Counted from the first letter of the stretch, positions 21,298-29,477 are shown. The stretch is DNA of 32,879 nt from Pseudomonadota bacterium (GCA_021325365.1 JAJPHF010000028.1:1-32879); one strand, 5' to 3'. Notes: generated by a model not told the origin, from the sequence alone. Program-made: numbers and translations.

Positions 21298-23010
21298 GTG
21301 ATCGGGCAGACCCTGGGCAAATATCAGCTCCTGAAAGAGCTGGGGCGCGGTGGCTTCGCCACCGTCTACCAGGGCTTCGATGCCGCCCTGGAGCGCTACG
21401 TGGCGCTCAAAGTGCTCCATCCCGAGCTTACGCGCGACGAGGTGGCGCTGCGCCGCTTCCAGCGCGAGGCGATGGCCGTCGCCCGCTTGCGCCACGCCAA
21501 CGTCATCATCGTCTACGAGTTTGGCGAGGACGCCGCCTCGGGCTCCGCCTATATCGTCATGGAGTTCGTCGAGGGTGACACGCTGAAGTCGCGCCTCGGC
21601 AAGCCCATCCCGCTCGCCGAGACCCAGCGCATCATCGGCGACGTCGCCAGCGCGCTCGAATACGCCCACGGCCGCGGCGTCATCCACCGCGACATCAAGC
21701 CCGCCAACATCCTCATTACCCACGACAACCAGGTCGTGCTGGCCGACTTCGGCATCGCCCTGCTGGCCCAGAACTCCAGCTCGCTGACACGCGGGCTGCT
21801 GGGCACGCCGCAGTACATGGCCCCCGAACAGGCGCTAGGCGAGCCGATCGACGAGCGCAGCGATCTCTACGCGCTCGGCGTCGTCCTCTACGAGATGCTG
21901 GCCGGCCAGCCGCCCTTCCGCGGCGACTCGCCCCTCGCCACCCTCGCGCTCCAGGTGAACGCGCCGCTGCCGAAGCTGCGCGCCGTCAACCCCGCCGTGC
22001 CCGAGGCGGTCGAGGCGATGATCGAGCGCGCGCTGGCCAAGGACCCGGCGCAGCGCTATCCGACCGCGGCCGAGTTCCGCGCGGCGCTCCAGGCCGCCGC
22101 GCAATCGGCCCAGGCCGACATGGAGCGGGCCACCTACTCGCCCGACGCGGCCGCCGCCCAACAGCGCCAGCGCGCCGCCCAGCAAGGCGGCGACGCGCGG
22201 CTGGGCGGGCTGCCCGGCCTCTACCAGGGCATGCTGGAGGCCGCTCAGGAGGGCGATTGGCAGCAAGTCCTGGAGCTGGGCCGGGCCATCCGCCACATGG
22301 ACCCGAACTACCGCGACGTGGTCGCCTTGATGGCCCGCGCCTCGGCCCAGGCATACGCGGAGCAGAACCGCGGCGGCGCCATCGAGCTCAAGCTGCTGGA
22401 GCAGGCGCGCGTGGCCTGGCAGGCGGATCGCTGGGCCGACGCCGTGCAGCTCTTCGAGCAGGCGCTGCGCCTCGCGCCCCCGACGGCCGAGGTCGAGGAG
22501 GCGCTCACCGAGGCCCGTCGCCGGCTCGCGGACAGCGAGGCCCAGGCCCGGCTGCACACGCAGCTCGAGCGCCGCTACATCCGCGCCACCATCTACATGG
22601 ACGAGCAACGCTGGCTGGACGCCGTGCAGGAGTTCGACCAGATCATCGAGCGGATGGCGGACTTCCGCGACGTTCAGGAGCTGCGCGCGCGGGCGCACGA
22701 GAAGCAGGCCGAGCTGGAGCGCAGCACGCAGCAGGCGTTTTCCGCCGAGGGCACCGTCGACCGCGCGCGCGAGGCCATGGCCGCGGGCGAGTGGGTCATG
22801 GCCTGCGAATTGCTAGAGCAGGCTGCCGAGGCGCACCCGGACGACGAGGCCCTCGCCGCCCAGCTCGCGCAGGCCCGCGTGATGGTGCAGGTGACCGAGC
22901 TGAACGCCACGGCCGCGAACCTGGTTCAGCAGGGCCGCTGGGCCGAGGCGATGGAGAAGATGGAAGAGGCCAAGCGGCTCGACCCGCATTACCGCGAAGC
23001 CCTGGGTTGA
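21298..23010 (+). CDS. Soluble Ser/Thr protein kinase with C-terminal TPR-like repeats
   Basis: The protein has 570 residues. Residues 9-265 are a complete Hanks-type kinase: glycine loop LGRGGFATVY (16-24), K38 in VALKVL, HRDIKPAN (D132), DFG (D150), GTPQYMAPEQ (APE 175-177) and DERSDLYALGVVLYEMLAG. All catalytic residues are present. Residues about 305-570 are helical repeats of TPR type (GDWQQVLELGRAIRHMDPNY, DRWADAVQLFEQALRLAPP, QRWLDAVQEFDQIIERM, GEWVMACELLEQAAEAHPDD, GRWAEAMEKMEEAKRLDPHY), about five units. There is no membrane helix or PASTA domain, so it is probably cytosolic and recruited by protein contacts. GTG start with GGAGG 7 nt upstream. The two LysM proteins that follow are possible substrates or partners, by position only. 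Confidence 0.93.
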   Translation: MIGQTLGKYQLLKELGRGGFATVYQGFDAALERYVALKVLHPELTRDEVALRRFQREAMAVARLRHANVIIVYEFGEDAASGSAYIVMEFVEGDTLKSRLGKPIPLAETQRIIGDVASALEYAHGRGVIHRDIKPANILITHDNQVVLADFGIALLAQNSSSLTRGLLGTPQYMAPEQALGEPIDERSDLYALGVVLYEMLAGQPPFRGDSPLATLALQVNAPLPKLRAVNPAVPEAVEAMIERALAKDPAQRYPTAAEFRAALQAAAQSAQADMERATYSPDAAAAQQRQRAAQQGGDARLGGLPGLYQGMLEAAQEGDWQQVLELGRAIRHMDPNYRDVVALMARASAQAYAEQNRGGAIELKLLEQARVAWQADRWADAVQLFEQALRLAPPTAEVEEALTEARRRLADSEAQARLHTQLERRYIRATIYMDEQRWLDAVQEFDQIIERMADFRDVQELRARAHEKQAELERSTQQAFSAEGTVDRAREAMAAGEWVMACELLEQAAEAHPDDEALAAQLAQARVMVQVTELNATAANLVQQGRWAEAMEKMEEAKRLDPHYREALG

Positions 23011-23118
23011 CACGCCGCCCGCCAACCTGCACAATCGGTCGATGGCTTTCGCGCGTTCGGACCGCCCGGCCGTGCGCCGATCCCCGGCGCGGTCGAGCTA
23101 CCCGCCACCCGATCCCGG

Positions 23119-23781
23119 ATGGCACAGGCCCGGAGGAGCATGGCGTTCCTGCAGACGTTACGCCGTCGTCCCGCCCCCCAGCGCGCGGGGGGCACCTGGC
23201 CGGCCGGCACCTGGGCGGCGGCCGCGGCCACCCGCCCCGCCGAGGCGGTCCCGGCGCCCCGCCGGCGCGCGGCCCCGCGTGACCTGCCCGCGGCGGCGCC
23301 CGGCAGCCTCGCCGCCAGCGTCCTGGCCGCTGGGCTGGAAGACGTGGACCTGGGCTTGGAGCGGCTGGACGCGCGGCCCGGGCGCTCGTGGCCCGTGTGG
23401 CCGCTGGGCCTCCTGCTCGGCATCGCCCTGATCATCGCGGCCGGCGTGTTGTGGCAGCAGGTGCCGACCAGCCCGGCCAGCCAACCGACGGCCAGCGCGC
23501 CGACCGGCGCGGCCCCGGCGCAGCCCCCCGTCGCGTCCCCGCCCGATCCCGAGAGCCGCCGCGCCGCGCTCGCGCCGCCCCCAGCCCCCGAGCCAGTGCC
23601 CGGGCCCGGGGGGCTGGCCGTCTCCATCCGGCCCGTCGAGTCGAACTACACGGTGGTCGCCGGCGACACCCTCGAGCGTATCGCTCAGCGCTTCGGCACG
23701 ACGGTCGACGCGCTCGTCGGCATGAACAACCTGGGCGACCGCAACACGCTGCGCGTCGGTCAGCAGCTCATCATTCCGTAG
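23119..23781 (+). CDS. Single-pass membrane protein with C-terminal LysM domain
   Basis: The protein has 220 residues. Residues 1-90 are a basic, Pro/Ala-rich cytoplasmic part; residues about 93-112 (VWPLGLLLGIALIIAAGVLW) are a membrane helix; then a Pro/Ala/Ser linker; residues about 172-220 are a LysM module (YTVVAGDTLERIAQRFGTTVDALVGMNNLGDRNTLRVGQQLIIP), which binds GlcNAc-containing glycans such as peptidoglycan. The N-terminal cytoplasmic segment has several Ser/Thr sites that a kinase might use (inference). The start is uncertain: ATG 23119 lacks a clear ribosome binding site, and ATG 23140 has GGAGGAG very close. It is 108 nt downstream of the kinase on the same strand. Confidence 0.8.
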   Translation: MAQARRSMAFLQTLRRRPAPQRAGGTWPAGTWAAAAATRPAEAVPAPRRRAAPRDLPAAAPGSLAASVLAAGLEDVDLGLERLDARPGRSWPVWPLGLLLGIALIIAAGVLWQQVPTSPASQPTASAPTGAAPAQPPVASPPDPESRRAALAPPPAPEPVPGPGGLAVSIRPVESNYTVVAGDTLERIAQRFGTTVDALVGMNNLGDRNTLRVGQQLIIP

Positions 23782-23784
23782 AGG

Positions 23785-23852
23785 TCAGCCCTCAGCCATC
23801 AGCCGTGAGCCGAAGGGCGGGCTGATAGCTGATCGCTGGTAGCTGACAGCTG
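23785..23852. repeat. AGCTGATAGC-type palindromic repeat, family B copy 2
   Basis: CAGCCCTCAGCCATCAGC on the left faces GCTGATAGCTGATCGCTGGTAGCTGACAGC on the right around a short GC centre (GAAGGGCGGGCTG). The design matches 8815-8905. It runs to within 3 nt of the next start codon and displaces any normal ribosome binding site. Confidence 0.75.
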
Positions 23853-23855
23853 GAA

Positions 23856-24764
23856 ATGGACTTCATAGCCAACGGCATCGCGTGGCCCTTACTCGCCTGG
23901 GGCGTCGCCGGCGTCCTCATCCTTGCCGGCGCGGTCGCGGTCGACGCCCGCGAGCGCGGCCAGTCGGCCGCGCTGTGGTTTCTGCTCGCGCTCCTCTTTC
24001 CCGGCGTCGGCGCGCTCGCGTACCTCGTGCTGCGCCCTCCCGGCGAGCCGGCGGCCTTCCCGGCGGCTGTCGCGGCCGAGCGCCCCCAGGCCGCGCCGCT
24101 CAGCGCCGCCCCGGTGCGCGGTAGCGTGCCAGCCGCCCGCGACGAGCCCGTTACCGCCCCGGGGACCGCCCGCGACGTGCCACACCCAAGCGCGCCACCC
24201 GCGCGCGACCCGTCGGCCCCCGCCGCACCGCGTGAGCCGGCCCGCGCCGAGGCCACCGCGCCCGGCGAGCCGGCCCGCGCGCCCGTGGCGACCGAGTCGT
24301 CCCGCGGCGGGACTATGGAATGGCGACGCGGCGTGGGCGTGCTCGCTGCCGCCACAGCGCCGCCCCCTGCCGCCCCGAGCGCGCCGCCGGCCCGGCCCGA
24401 ACCACAACGCGGCGGGGGGGTGCCGCCCTGGGTCCTGGGCGCCGCCGCGGCGGTCGGGCTCCTCGTGATCGGCGGGGTGGTCGGGCTACCACGGCTCGCG
24501 CCGCCGCCCGCCCCAGCCCAGCCCCCGCCCACCGCTCTCCCCGCCCCCACGGCGGCCCCGGCCCCAGAGGCGGCAGCCGAGGCGACCGCCGCGCCCGAGG
24601 CGCCGCCCGAGCGCCCGTCCACCTACACCGTCGAGGATGGCGACACGCTGGGCGGGATCGCCGCCCAGTTCGATACCTCTCTCCAGGCGCTCATGGACGC
24701 GAACGGCATCGACGATCCCGACACGGTGTTCGTCGGCCAGCAGCTCACCATCCCACCGCCATGA
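23856..24764 (+). CDS. Two-region membrane protein with PLDc_N-like N-terminus and C-terminal LysM
   Basis: The protein has 302 residues. Residues 1-62 hold two hydrophobic helices (IAWPLLAWGVAGVLILAGAVAVDA and SAALWFLLALLFPGVGALAYLVLR) resembling the PLDc_N / cardiolipin-synthase N-terminal module. A long Pro/Ala-rich region follows; residues about 193-210 (VLGAAAAVGLLVIGGVVGL) are a third helix; a Pro/Ala linker; and residues about 252-300 are LysM (YTVEDGDTLGGIAAQFDTSLQALMDANGIDDPDTVFVGQQLTIP). The LysM is like that of the previous gene, so the two are probably a related pair acting at the cell wall. The start codon directly abuts a repeat and has only a weak GCTGG before it. The amidohydrolase gene follows after 13 nt. 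Confidence 0.8.
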   Translation: MDFIANGIAWPLLAWGVAGVLILAGAVAVDARERGQSAALWFLLALLFPGVGALAYLVLRPPGEPAAFPAAVAAERPQAAPLSAAPVRGSVPAARDEPVTAPGTARDVPHPSAPPARDPSAPAAPREPARAEATAPGEPARAPVATESSRGGTMEWRRGVGVLAAATAPPPAAPSAPPARPEPQRGGGVPPWVLGAAAAVGLLVIGGVVGLPRLAPPPAPAQPPPTALPAPTAAPAPEAAAEATAAPEAPPERPSTYTVEDGDTLGGIAAQFDTSLQALMDANGIDDPDTVFVGQQLTIPPP

Positions 24765-24777
24765 GCAGGAGCGTACG

Positions 24778-25965
24778 ATGACCGGCGAAGCGCTGGACCT
24801 GGTGGCCGAGGTAGCCGCGGCGATGCCCGATCTGGTCGCCCTACGCCGCGACCTGCACCAGCACCCCGAGTTAGCCTTTCAGGAGCATCGCACCGCCCAG
24901 GTGGTCGCCGCCCGGCTTCGCGCGGCGGGGCTCACCGTGCAGGAAGGCGTCGGGCGCACCGGTGTCGTCGGGCTGCTCACCGGCGGCCAGCCGGGGCCGA
25001 CGGTCGTCCTGCGCGCCGACATGGACGCGCTGCCGCTACGCGAGCGCGACGACCGGCCCTACCACTCGACCACCCCGGGCGTCATGCACGCCTGCGGCCA
25101 TGACGGCCATACCGCCGTCGCGATCACCCTGGCGGAGATCTTGGCCCGCCATCGCGCGGCGCTACCCGGCCAGGTAAAATTCGTCTTCCAGCCGGCCGAG
25201 GAGACCGTGGGCGGCGCGCAGGCGATGATCGCCGACGGCGTGCTCGAAGCGCCGCACGTCGACCGCGTGTTGGGGCTGCACCTGTGGAACTACCTGCCGG
25301 TCGGGCAAGTGGGCGTGCGCGACGGCACGATCTTCGCCAGCGCGGACGAGCTGACCATCACGGTTCACGGCCAGGGCGGCCACGGCGCCATGCCCCACGA
25401 CGCCGTCGATCCGGTGGTCGTCGCGGCGCACCTGGTGACGGCGCTCCAGACGATCGTCAGCCGCGAAGCGCCGCCGCTGCAGCCGGCCGTCCTGACGATC
25501 GGGATGATCCAGGGGGGGACCGCCTTCAACATCATCCCGGAGCGGGTGGAGCTGCGGGGCACCGTGCGCGCCTTCGACCCCGCGCTGCGCGAGCACCTGC
25601 TGGCCCGCGTGGCAGCCCAGGCGCGCGACCTGGCCGCGGCGTTCCGCGCGACCGTGGACGTGTCCACGCGCCTGGGCTGCGCGGCAGTCGTCAACGATCC
25701 GGCGATGGCCGACCTGGTGCGGCAGGCCACCGCCGCCGAGCTAGGGGCATCCGCCGTGGTCGAGACGCCGGGCACGACCGGCGGCGACGACATGGCCGAC
25801 TTTCTCGCGCGCCGGCCCGGCTGCTACTTTCTGGTGGGGTCAGGCAATCCCGACCGCGGGCTAACCGCGTCGCACCACAACCCGGGCTTCGACTTCGACG
25901 AGGCCGCGCTAGGCGTGGCCGCCCGCGTCCTCGGCCGCGCCGCGCTCGCCGCGCTCCACGCCTAG
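24778..25965 (+). CDS. M20-family amidohydrolase (N-acyl-amino-acid / hippurate hydrolase type)
   Basis: The protein has 395 residues, normal for the M20D amidohydrolases. It should hydrolyse the amide of an N-acylated amino acid or peptide-like compound using two metal ions. Motifs: LRRDLHQHPELAFQEHRTA, VLRADMDALPL, HACGHDGHTA (C106, H108 and H111), FVFQPAEETVGGA with the catalytic/metal Glu pair, LHLWNYLPVGQVGVRDG, GQGGHGAMPHDAVDP and ASHHNPGFDFDE. AGGAG lies 7 nt before the ATG at 24778; the frame is open upstream, but only over the LysM gene in another frame. It is tightly packed after the LysM gene (13 nt), so a role in wall or peptide turnover is possible, though family members act on many substrates. 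Confidence 0.92.
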   Translation: MTGEALDLVAEVAAAMPDLVALRRDLHQHPELAFQEHRTAQVVAARLRAAGLTVQEGVGRTGVVGLLTGGQPGPTVVLRADMDALPLRERDDRPYHSTTPGVMHACGHDGHTAVAITLAEILARHRAALPGQVKFVFQPAEETVGGAQAMIADGVLEAPHVDRVLGLHLWNYLPVGQVGVRDGTIFASADELTITVHGQGGHGAMPHDAVDPVVVAAHLVTALQTIVSREAPPLQPAVLTIGMIQGGTAFNIIPERVELRGTVRAFDPALREHLLARVAAQARDLAAAFRATVDVSTRLGCAAVVNDPAMADLVRQATAAELGASAVVETPGTTGGDDMADFLARRPGCYFLVGSGNPDRGLTASHHNPGFDFDEAALGVAARVLGRAALAALHA

Positions 25966-26038
25966 CCCGGCCGCGAGACACCGCCCGAGCGATCCTTGCG
26001 GCGCCCCCGTGGCCCCGCCACGGCCGAGGACCGCGCCT

Positions 26039-26383
26039 CTAGCGGGCGCGGGCCCCGCCCCGCGCGCCGCCCGTGCTGCTCCGGCTGCTCCCACTGTTGC
26101 CGCCGCCACCGCGAACGCCGGTGGCCAGGGTCGAGCCCGGGCGGAACGACACGCGGCTGCCGGCCGGGATGTTGATGGCCTGCCCCGTGCGTGGGTTGCG
26201 CCCCTGACGCGCCTTGGTCTCGGTGACCCGCCAGCTACCGAAGCCCGTGATGCTCACGCCTTCCTTCTTCGCCAGCGCCTCGCTAATGCTCTCGACCACG
26301 GCGTTGACCGCCTTGGCCGCCTGCGCCTTGGGCAGGCCCGTGCGCTGCGCGACGCGCGTGGTAAGCTCGCTCTTGCCGACCAT
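26039..26383 (-). CDS. HU-family DNA-binding protein with Gly/Ser/Arg-rich tail
   Basis: The protein has 114 residues. Residues 1-90 are a complete HU fold: MVGKSELTTRVAQRTGLPKAQAAKAVNAVVESISEALAKKEGVSITGFGSWRV, then the arm NPRTGQAINIPAGSRVSFRPG. It bends and compacts DNA as a dimer. The last roughly 24 residues (RGGGGNSGSSRSSTGGARGGARAR) form a disordered basic tail that could add non-specific DNA binding, as in some actinobacterial HU proteins with longer basic tails. GGGAGGAGG precedes the ATG. Its promoter is at 26503-26531 with an inverted repeat just upstream. Confidence 0.95.
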   Translation of the reverse strand: MVGKSELTTRVAQRTGLPKAQAAKAVNAVVESISEALAKKEGVSITGFGSWRVTETKARQGRNPRTGQAINIPAGSRVSFRPGSTLATGVRGGGGNSGSSRSSTGGARGGARAR

Positions 26384-26502
26384 CGTTAACCTCCTCCCGC
26401 CAAACTCCTCCGCTCAGACCCGGTCCCGGCTCGCCGGCGCGGCCCGCGTGCCGGTCCCCTTGAGCCCGCATTTCCAAGCCGGGCCTGGCATTCCCGAGAT
26501 AC

Positions 26503-26531
26503 ATTCTATGACGTTGTAGGGTAAAAGTCAC
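26503..26531 (-). promoter_or_regulatory. Promoter of the HU gene
   Basis: On the minus strand GTGACT (26526-26531) and TAGAAT (26503-26508) are 17 nt apart, in an AT-rich island that stands out from the surrounding GC-rich DNA. The leader would be about 115 nt. Confidence 0.55.
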
Positions 26532-26535
26532 TATC

Positions 26536-26555
26536 TTTGGCGTAAATTCGCCAAA
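26536..26555. promoter_or_regulatory. TTTGGCG-N6-CGCCAAA inverted repeat upstream of the HU promoter
   Basis: Seven-base arms TTTGGCG (26536-26542) and CGCCAAA (26549-26555) flank TAAATT. The site is 4 nt upstream of the -35 box, a typical place for an activator or repressor. TTTGGCG-N6-CGCCAAA has the symmetry of a dimeric regulator site. Confidence 0.5.
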
Positions 26556-26559
26556 AATC

Positions 26560-26895
26560 GAGCGGCGCCCGCTCCGCCGTCGCGCCGGCGCTCGCATCCG
26601 GTCATCCTGGTCGACGTATACACGTCGCGCCGCCGCTCCTGCCCCCGCCGCCCCGACAGCCGGCAGCGGCAGCAGCGACGGGCGATGGCAGCCACGCCGA
26701 CCGCGTGATGGCCGACGCTCACGGCCGGGTCCTGGTACCGCGCCGCGGCGCCCGCTCCGGGCACGCGCCGTGCAGTAGCAGAAGGGCGCTGCTGCCCCCG
26801 GCCGCGCCCCTCCCCCTTTTCCCTTTTTGGGGTGTGGCGCGGCATACTGCAAGCGGCGCTGGGCCGGGGCGTAGGTCGGCCGCGGGAGCGAGCAA
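26560..26895. other. 336-nt GC-rich gap with no recognised gene
   Basis: Between the HU upstream region and the HicA-like gene I find no convincing coding frame. It contains pyrimidine-rich CCCCTCCCCCTTTTTCCC near 26808-26825 and a CATACT near 26845 that may serve the downstream gene. Nothing else is recognisable. Confidence 0.4.
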
Positions 26896-27156
26896 ATGGG
26901 CAAGGAGAAGGGCGCGGCGATGGCGCCCCTGCGTGTGCGCGAGCTGCGGCGCTACCTGGAGGCCGTGGGCTACGAGGTGGAGCCGGGCAAGCACAAGCAC
27001 CTCAAGCTGCGCTGCGCCGGCCGTCCGGCCGTCCTGCTGCCGCTGCAGCCGCAGGCCGGACTGTCGCTCTCCGCCGCGCGCCAGATCGCCCAAGCGCTCG
27101 GCCTCGCCAACGTCGCCGCGCTCGTCGCCGCCGTCCAGCGCGGGTACAACGGCTAA
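26896..27156 (+). CDS. HicA-like small protein, no HicB partner
   Basis: The protein has 86 residues. VRELRRYLEAVGYEVEPGKHKHLKLRC...VLLPLQPQAGLSLSAARQIAQALGL follows the HicA/YcfA fold: an N-terminal helix, strand E-V-x-P, a GKHKHLKL segment in place of the usual G-S-H-x-x-[FYM], and a C-terminal helix after a Pro-rich loop. HicA toxins are mRNA interferases with an essential His; one of the two His residues in GKHKH could serve. No hicB-like gene is adjacent, so it may be an orphan or a non-toxic relative. The start is at 26896 (GGGAGCGAG upstream) or at 26920. Its TAA overlaps the stop codon of the convergent gene. Confidence 0.6.
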   Translation: MGKEKGAAMAPLRVRELRRYLEAVGYEVEPGKHKHLKLRCAGRPAVLLPLQPQAGLSLSAARQIAQALGLANVAALVAAVQRGYNG

Positions 27157-28352
27157 GCCAGCGCGGCAGCCAGCGCGGCCTGGGCGTATTGCATCCAGGC
27201 CTGCGCGGCCGTGTGGCGCTCTGGGTCGAGGCGCACCTGGCCGGCGTCGCGCCAGGCGCGGTGGGCGTAACCGCCATCCCGCGGGTCGTAGAGACGCGCG
27301 TGCAGCGTGTCCACGTTCCGGCGCGCGAGCGCGAGCCAGCGCGGGTCGGCGTCCGCCGCGAACAGCGCCAGCAGCGCCGGCGTGAGCCAGGCCGCGTAGA
27401 CGAGGTAGAGCTGGGGCACCCCCGCCTCCAGCACGTAGCCCCCCAGCGCCGCGTCCCAGAACCGCCCCTCCAGGGAGCTGGCGATCGTGCGCGCACGGCG
27501 AAGATGGGCTCCGCGCTCGGCCGCGTCGCCCCCTGCCGCGCCGCCAGCCGGGCGCTCCACCAAGCCGACGGCAGCGCGAGCGTGCGCCTCGATGAGAATG
27601 CCCTGGTCGTAGTTGAAGTAGCGCCGCTCGACGACCTGGCCCGTGCGCGCGGCGAGGTCGGCGTAATGGACGCTGTAGCGGTAGAGGCCGGCGCCCTGGT
27701 CCCACAGCGTCGCGTCCAGCCAGGTGAGCGTGCGCGCCGCCCACGCCCGCCAGCGCGGCTCGCCCGTCAGATCGTGCAGCCAGAGCAACAGCAGCGCCGC
27801 CAGCCCGTTGCTCTGCGCCGGCTTGCCTTCGACGCCGTCGCCGCGGCGGGTGTTCCACCAGAAGCCGCCGCCGAACACGTCGTCCCACAGGTCGCGCGCC
27901 AGGTACTCGGCAATGGCGATGGCGCGGGCCACGTAGCGCCGGCGCCTAGCCGCGTCCGGCTCACTGGACTGCGCGTGGAGCAGCGCCACGCCCGCGAGCG
28001 CGTTGTCGTCGGCGTACTTGTCCGGCCCGGCGACCCAATCGCCGCGCACGCCCCCGCGGCCGAAGTAGCCCCCTCCCGTCGGGTCCCAGTGGCGCTCCAG
28101 GTGGCGGAACGCGCGCGCGGCGTCGGCGACGCAGGCGGCGTCGCCGCACGCGGCGAGCGCGGCGTCCGCGAGTATCTGGGAGCAGTCGTACCAGGAGTCC
28201 GAGTAGTCGGGCTCGGCGGTGCTGCGGCGATAGCTGACCCACGGCGCCCCGCCGTCAGCCGCGCCGCCGTAGTATGCCAGGTGCCGCGCCGTGTAGGCGC
28301 GCGTCGCCCGCGCCTGCGCCAGGTAGCGCGCCGCGGCCGCGCGGTCGCTCAT
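27153..28352 (-). CDS. GH76-like (alpha/alpha)6-barrel glycosidase
   Basis: The protein has 399 residues with repeated helix-pair units of a six-hairpin barrel: RYLAQARATRAYTARHLAYYGG, WYDCSQILADAALAAC, KYADDNALAGVALLHA with Asp-Asp at 115-116, DVFGGGFWWNTRRGDGVEGKPAQSNGLAALLLLWLHDLTGE, YFNYDQGILIEAHARA and DPRDGGYAHRAW. The DD motif, GGGFWWN and QSNGLAA are as in GH76 alpha-1,6-mannanase-type proteins. There is no signal peptide, so it is probably cytosolic or differs in function, for example an epimerase-like member. The start at 28352 (GGGGGCGGG upstream) is preferred over an ATG at 28391 with no ribosome binding site. The Lin0512 gene lies 87 nt upstream on the same strand. Confidence 0.8.
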   Translation of the reverse strand: MSDRAAAARYLAQARATRAYTARHLAYYGGAADGGAPWVSYRRSTAEPDYSDSWYDCSQILADAALAACGDAACVADAARAFRHLERHWDPTGGGYFGRGGVRGDWVAGPDKYADDNALAGVALLHAQSSEPDAARRRRYVARAIAIAEYLARDLWDDVFGGGFWWNTRRGDGVEGKPAQSNGLAALLLLWLHDLTGEPRWRAWAARTLTWLDATLWDQGAGLYRYSVHYADLAARTGQVVERRYFNYDQGILIEAHARAAVGLVERPAGGAAGGDAAERGAHLRRARTIASSLEGRFWDAALGGYVLEAGVPQLYLVYAAWLTPALLALFAADADPRWLALARRNVDTLHARLYDPRDGGYAHRAWRDAGQVRLDPERHTAAQAWMQYAQAALAAALA

Positions 28353-28439
28353 CCCGCCCCCGGATCGCTCACGGGTTGTCGGCGCTTCCATGCTCTGCGC
28401 CGCGCCTACGCGACGCTGGCGCTCATCGCGCCTGCAGGC

Positions 28440-28778
28440 TCACGACGGCTCGGGGTATCGCGCACTGACCACGACCGCGGCGCAGGCGATGAGCGTCTCG
28501 CTCCCGGGCACCCGCAGGCCGCCGCTCACCGCCTGCACGCTGACCTCGCCGTGCGGCAGCTCGCGCTTCACGACCTCCACGTCCACCGCGGCCGGATCGG
28601 GCACCCCCACGGTCACCTCCACTAGCATCGTCCCGCCCCGCTCCTCAATCTCGTGGAGCAAGGGCAGGCTCGAGTGCCGTACCGCGTCGAACACCGCGCG
28701 GCACGCGGCCTTCGTACAGTCCTGCCCGTGGAGGTCCACGCCCATGCCGAACTCCAGCACGTAGCGCACGGTGCTCAT
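28440..28778 (-). CDS. Lin0512-family conserved protein
   Basis: The protein has 112 residues. YVLEFGMGVDLHGQDCTKAACRAVFDAVRHSSLPLLHEI is the hallmark of the Lin0512 family (pattern EFGMG-DLHGQD-TKAA-RAV-DAI), followed by VEVTVGVPDPAAVDVEVVKRELPHGEVSVQAVSGGLRVPGS. The family is widespread and small, and its biochemical function is, to my knowledge, not established. GAGAGGAGAGGCGG precedes the ATG. It probably shares a transcript with the downstream glycosidase gene, but the two have no known link. Confidence 0.9.
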   Translation of the reverse strand: MSTVRYVLEFGMGVDLHGQDCTKAACRAVFDAVRHSSLPLLHEIEERGGTMLVEVTVGVPDPAAVDVEVVKRELPHGEVSVQAVSGGLRVPGSETLIACAAVVVSARYPEPS

Positions 28779-29049
28779 CCGCCTCTCCTCTCGTTAGGCC
28801 CGCGCCATCCTAGAGCAGCTTGCGCGCCAGGCGCGCAGCCAACGTCCGGTCGGAGCGGCTCTCGTGGCCGCCCCCCAGCGCTGCTCGGCTCGCCGCTTCG
28901 GCGCACCTCGCCGAGCACCCGAGTCGCGTCAACGCAGCTCTCGTGGCGGTCAAACACCCCGCCCCCAGACGTCGCGCCGACCGCACGCCCGCATCGCGGT
29001 ACTATTGCCCGCCGCTCCGCGCCCGTCAAGGGGTTATGCTCGGGTCATC

Positions 29050-29140
29050 CCCTCCCCCTCTCCCCCTGGGAGAGGGTCGGGGTGAGGGCGTCCTACTCGT
29101 CCCTCCCCCTCTCCCCCTGCGAGAGGGTCGGGGTGAGGGC
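29050..29140 (+). repeat. Family A palindromic repeat, copy 2 (two tandem 40-bp units)
   Basis: Units at 29050-29089 and 29101-29140 differ at one base. Each contains CCCTCTCCCCC-TGGGAGAGGG, a hairpin, followed by TCGGGGTGAGGGC. The spacer between them includes GTCCTACTC, shared with 6639-6726 (reverse strand) and 31659-31727. Confidence 0.85.
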
Positions 29141-29389
29141 CCGCCCCAGCAGGCGACCCGCCGGGCTGCCTTGCGTATCACCCGTCTGCGCCGGACGACC
29201 GCCCTTCGCCAATAGCTTCCTCTTTAGACAGGCCGCAAGGCGCGCCGGAGAGCGCCTGCCAGCTCGCGCGACGTGGTCGCGTATCTTACGCCGTACACGC
29301 CTCCCACCGCACCCGCCGCCCGCGCCCGGCCCGGGGCACTCCCCGCCGGCCCGGCCCGCCGCGAGACAGCAGGGGAGTATCGTACGGGG

Positions 29390-29477
29390 CAAACGATGCG
29401 ACCTTCCGCGCCCGACCAGCCCGCCCGGTCCCGCGCCCGGCCTAGCAGTTAACCACCCGGTAAAGGAGCATCGTTTG
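29390..29477. repeat. Long-range inverted repeat CAAACGATGC / GCATCGTTTG
   Basis: Ten-base perfect arms at 29390-29399 and 29468-29477 (extended by two more pairs after one mismatch) enclose 68 nt of GC-rich sequence. The element could be the base stem of a structured RNA or paired regulator sites. Its 3' end is about 220 nt before the hydrolase gene. Confidence 0.4.
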
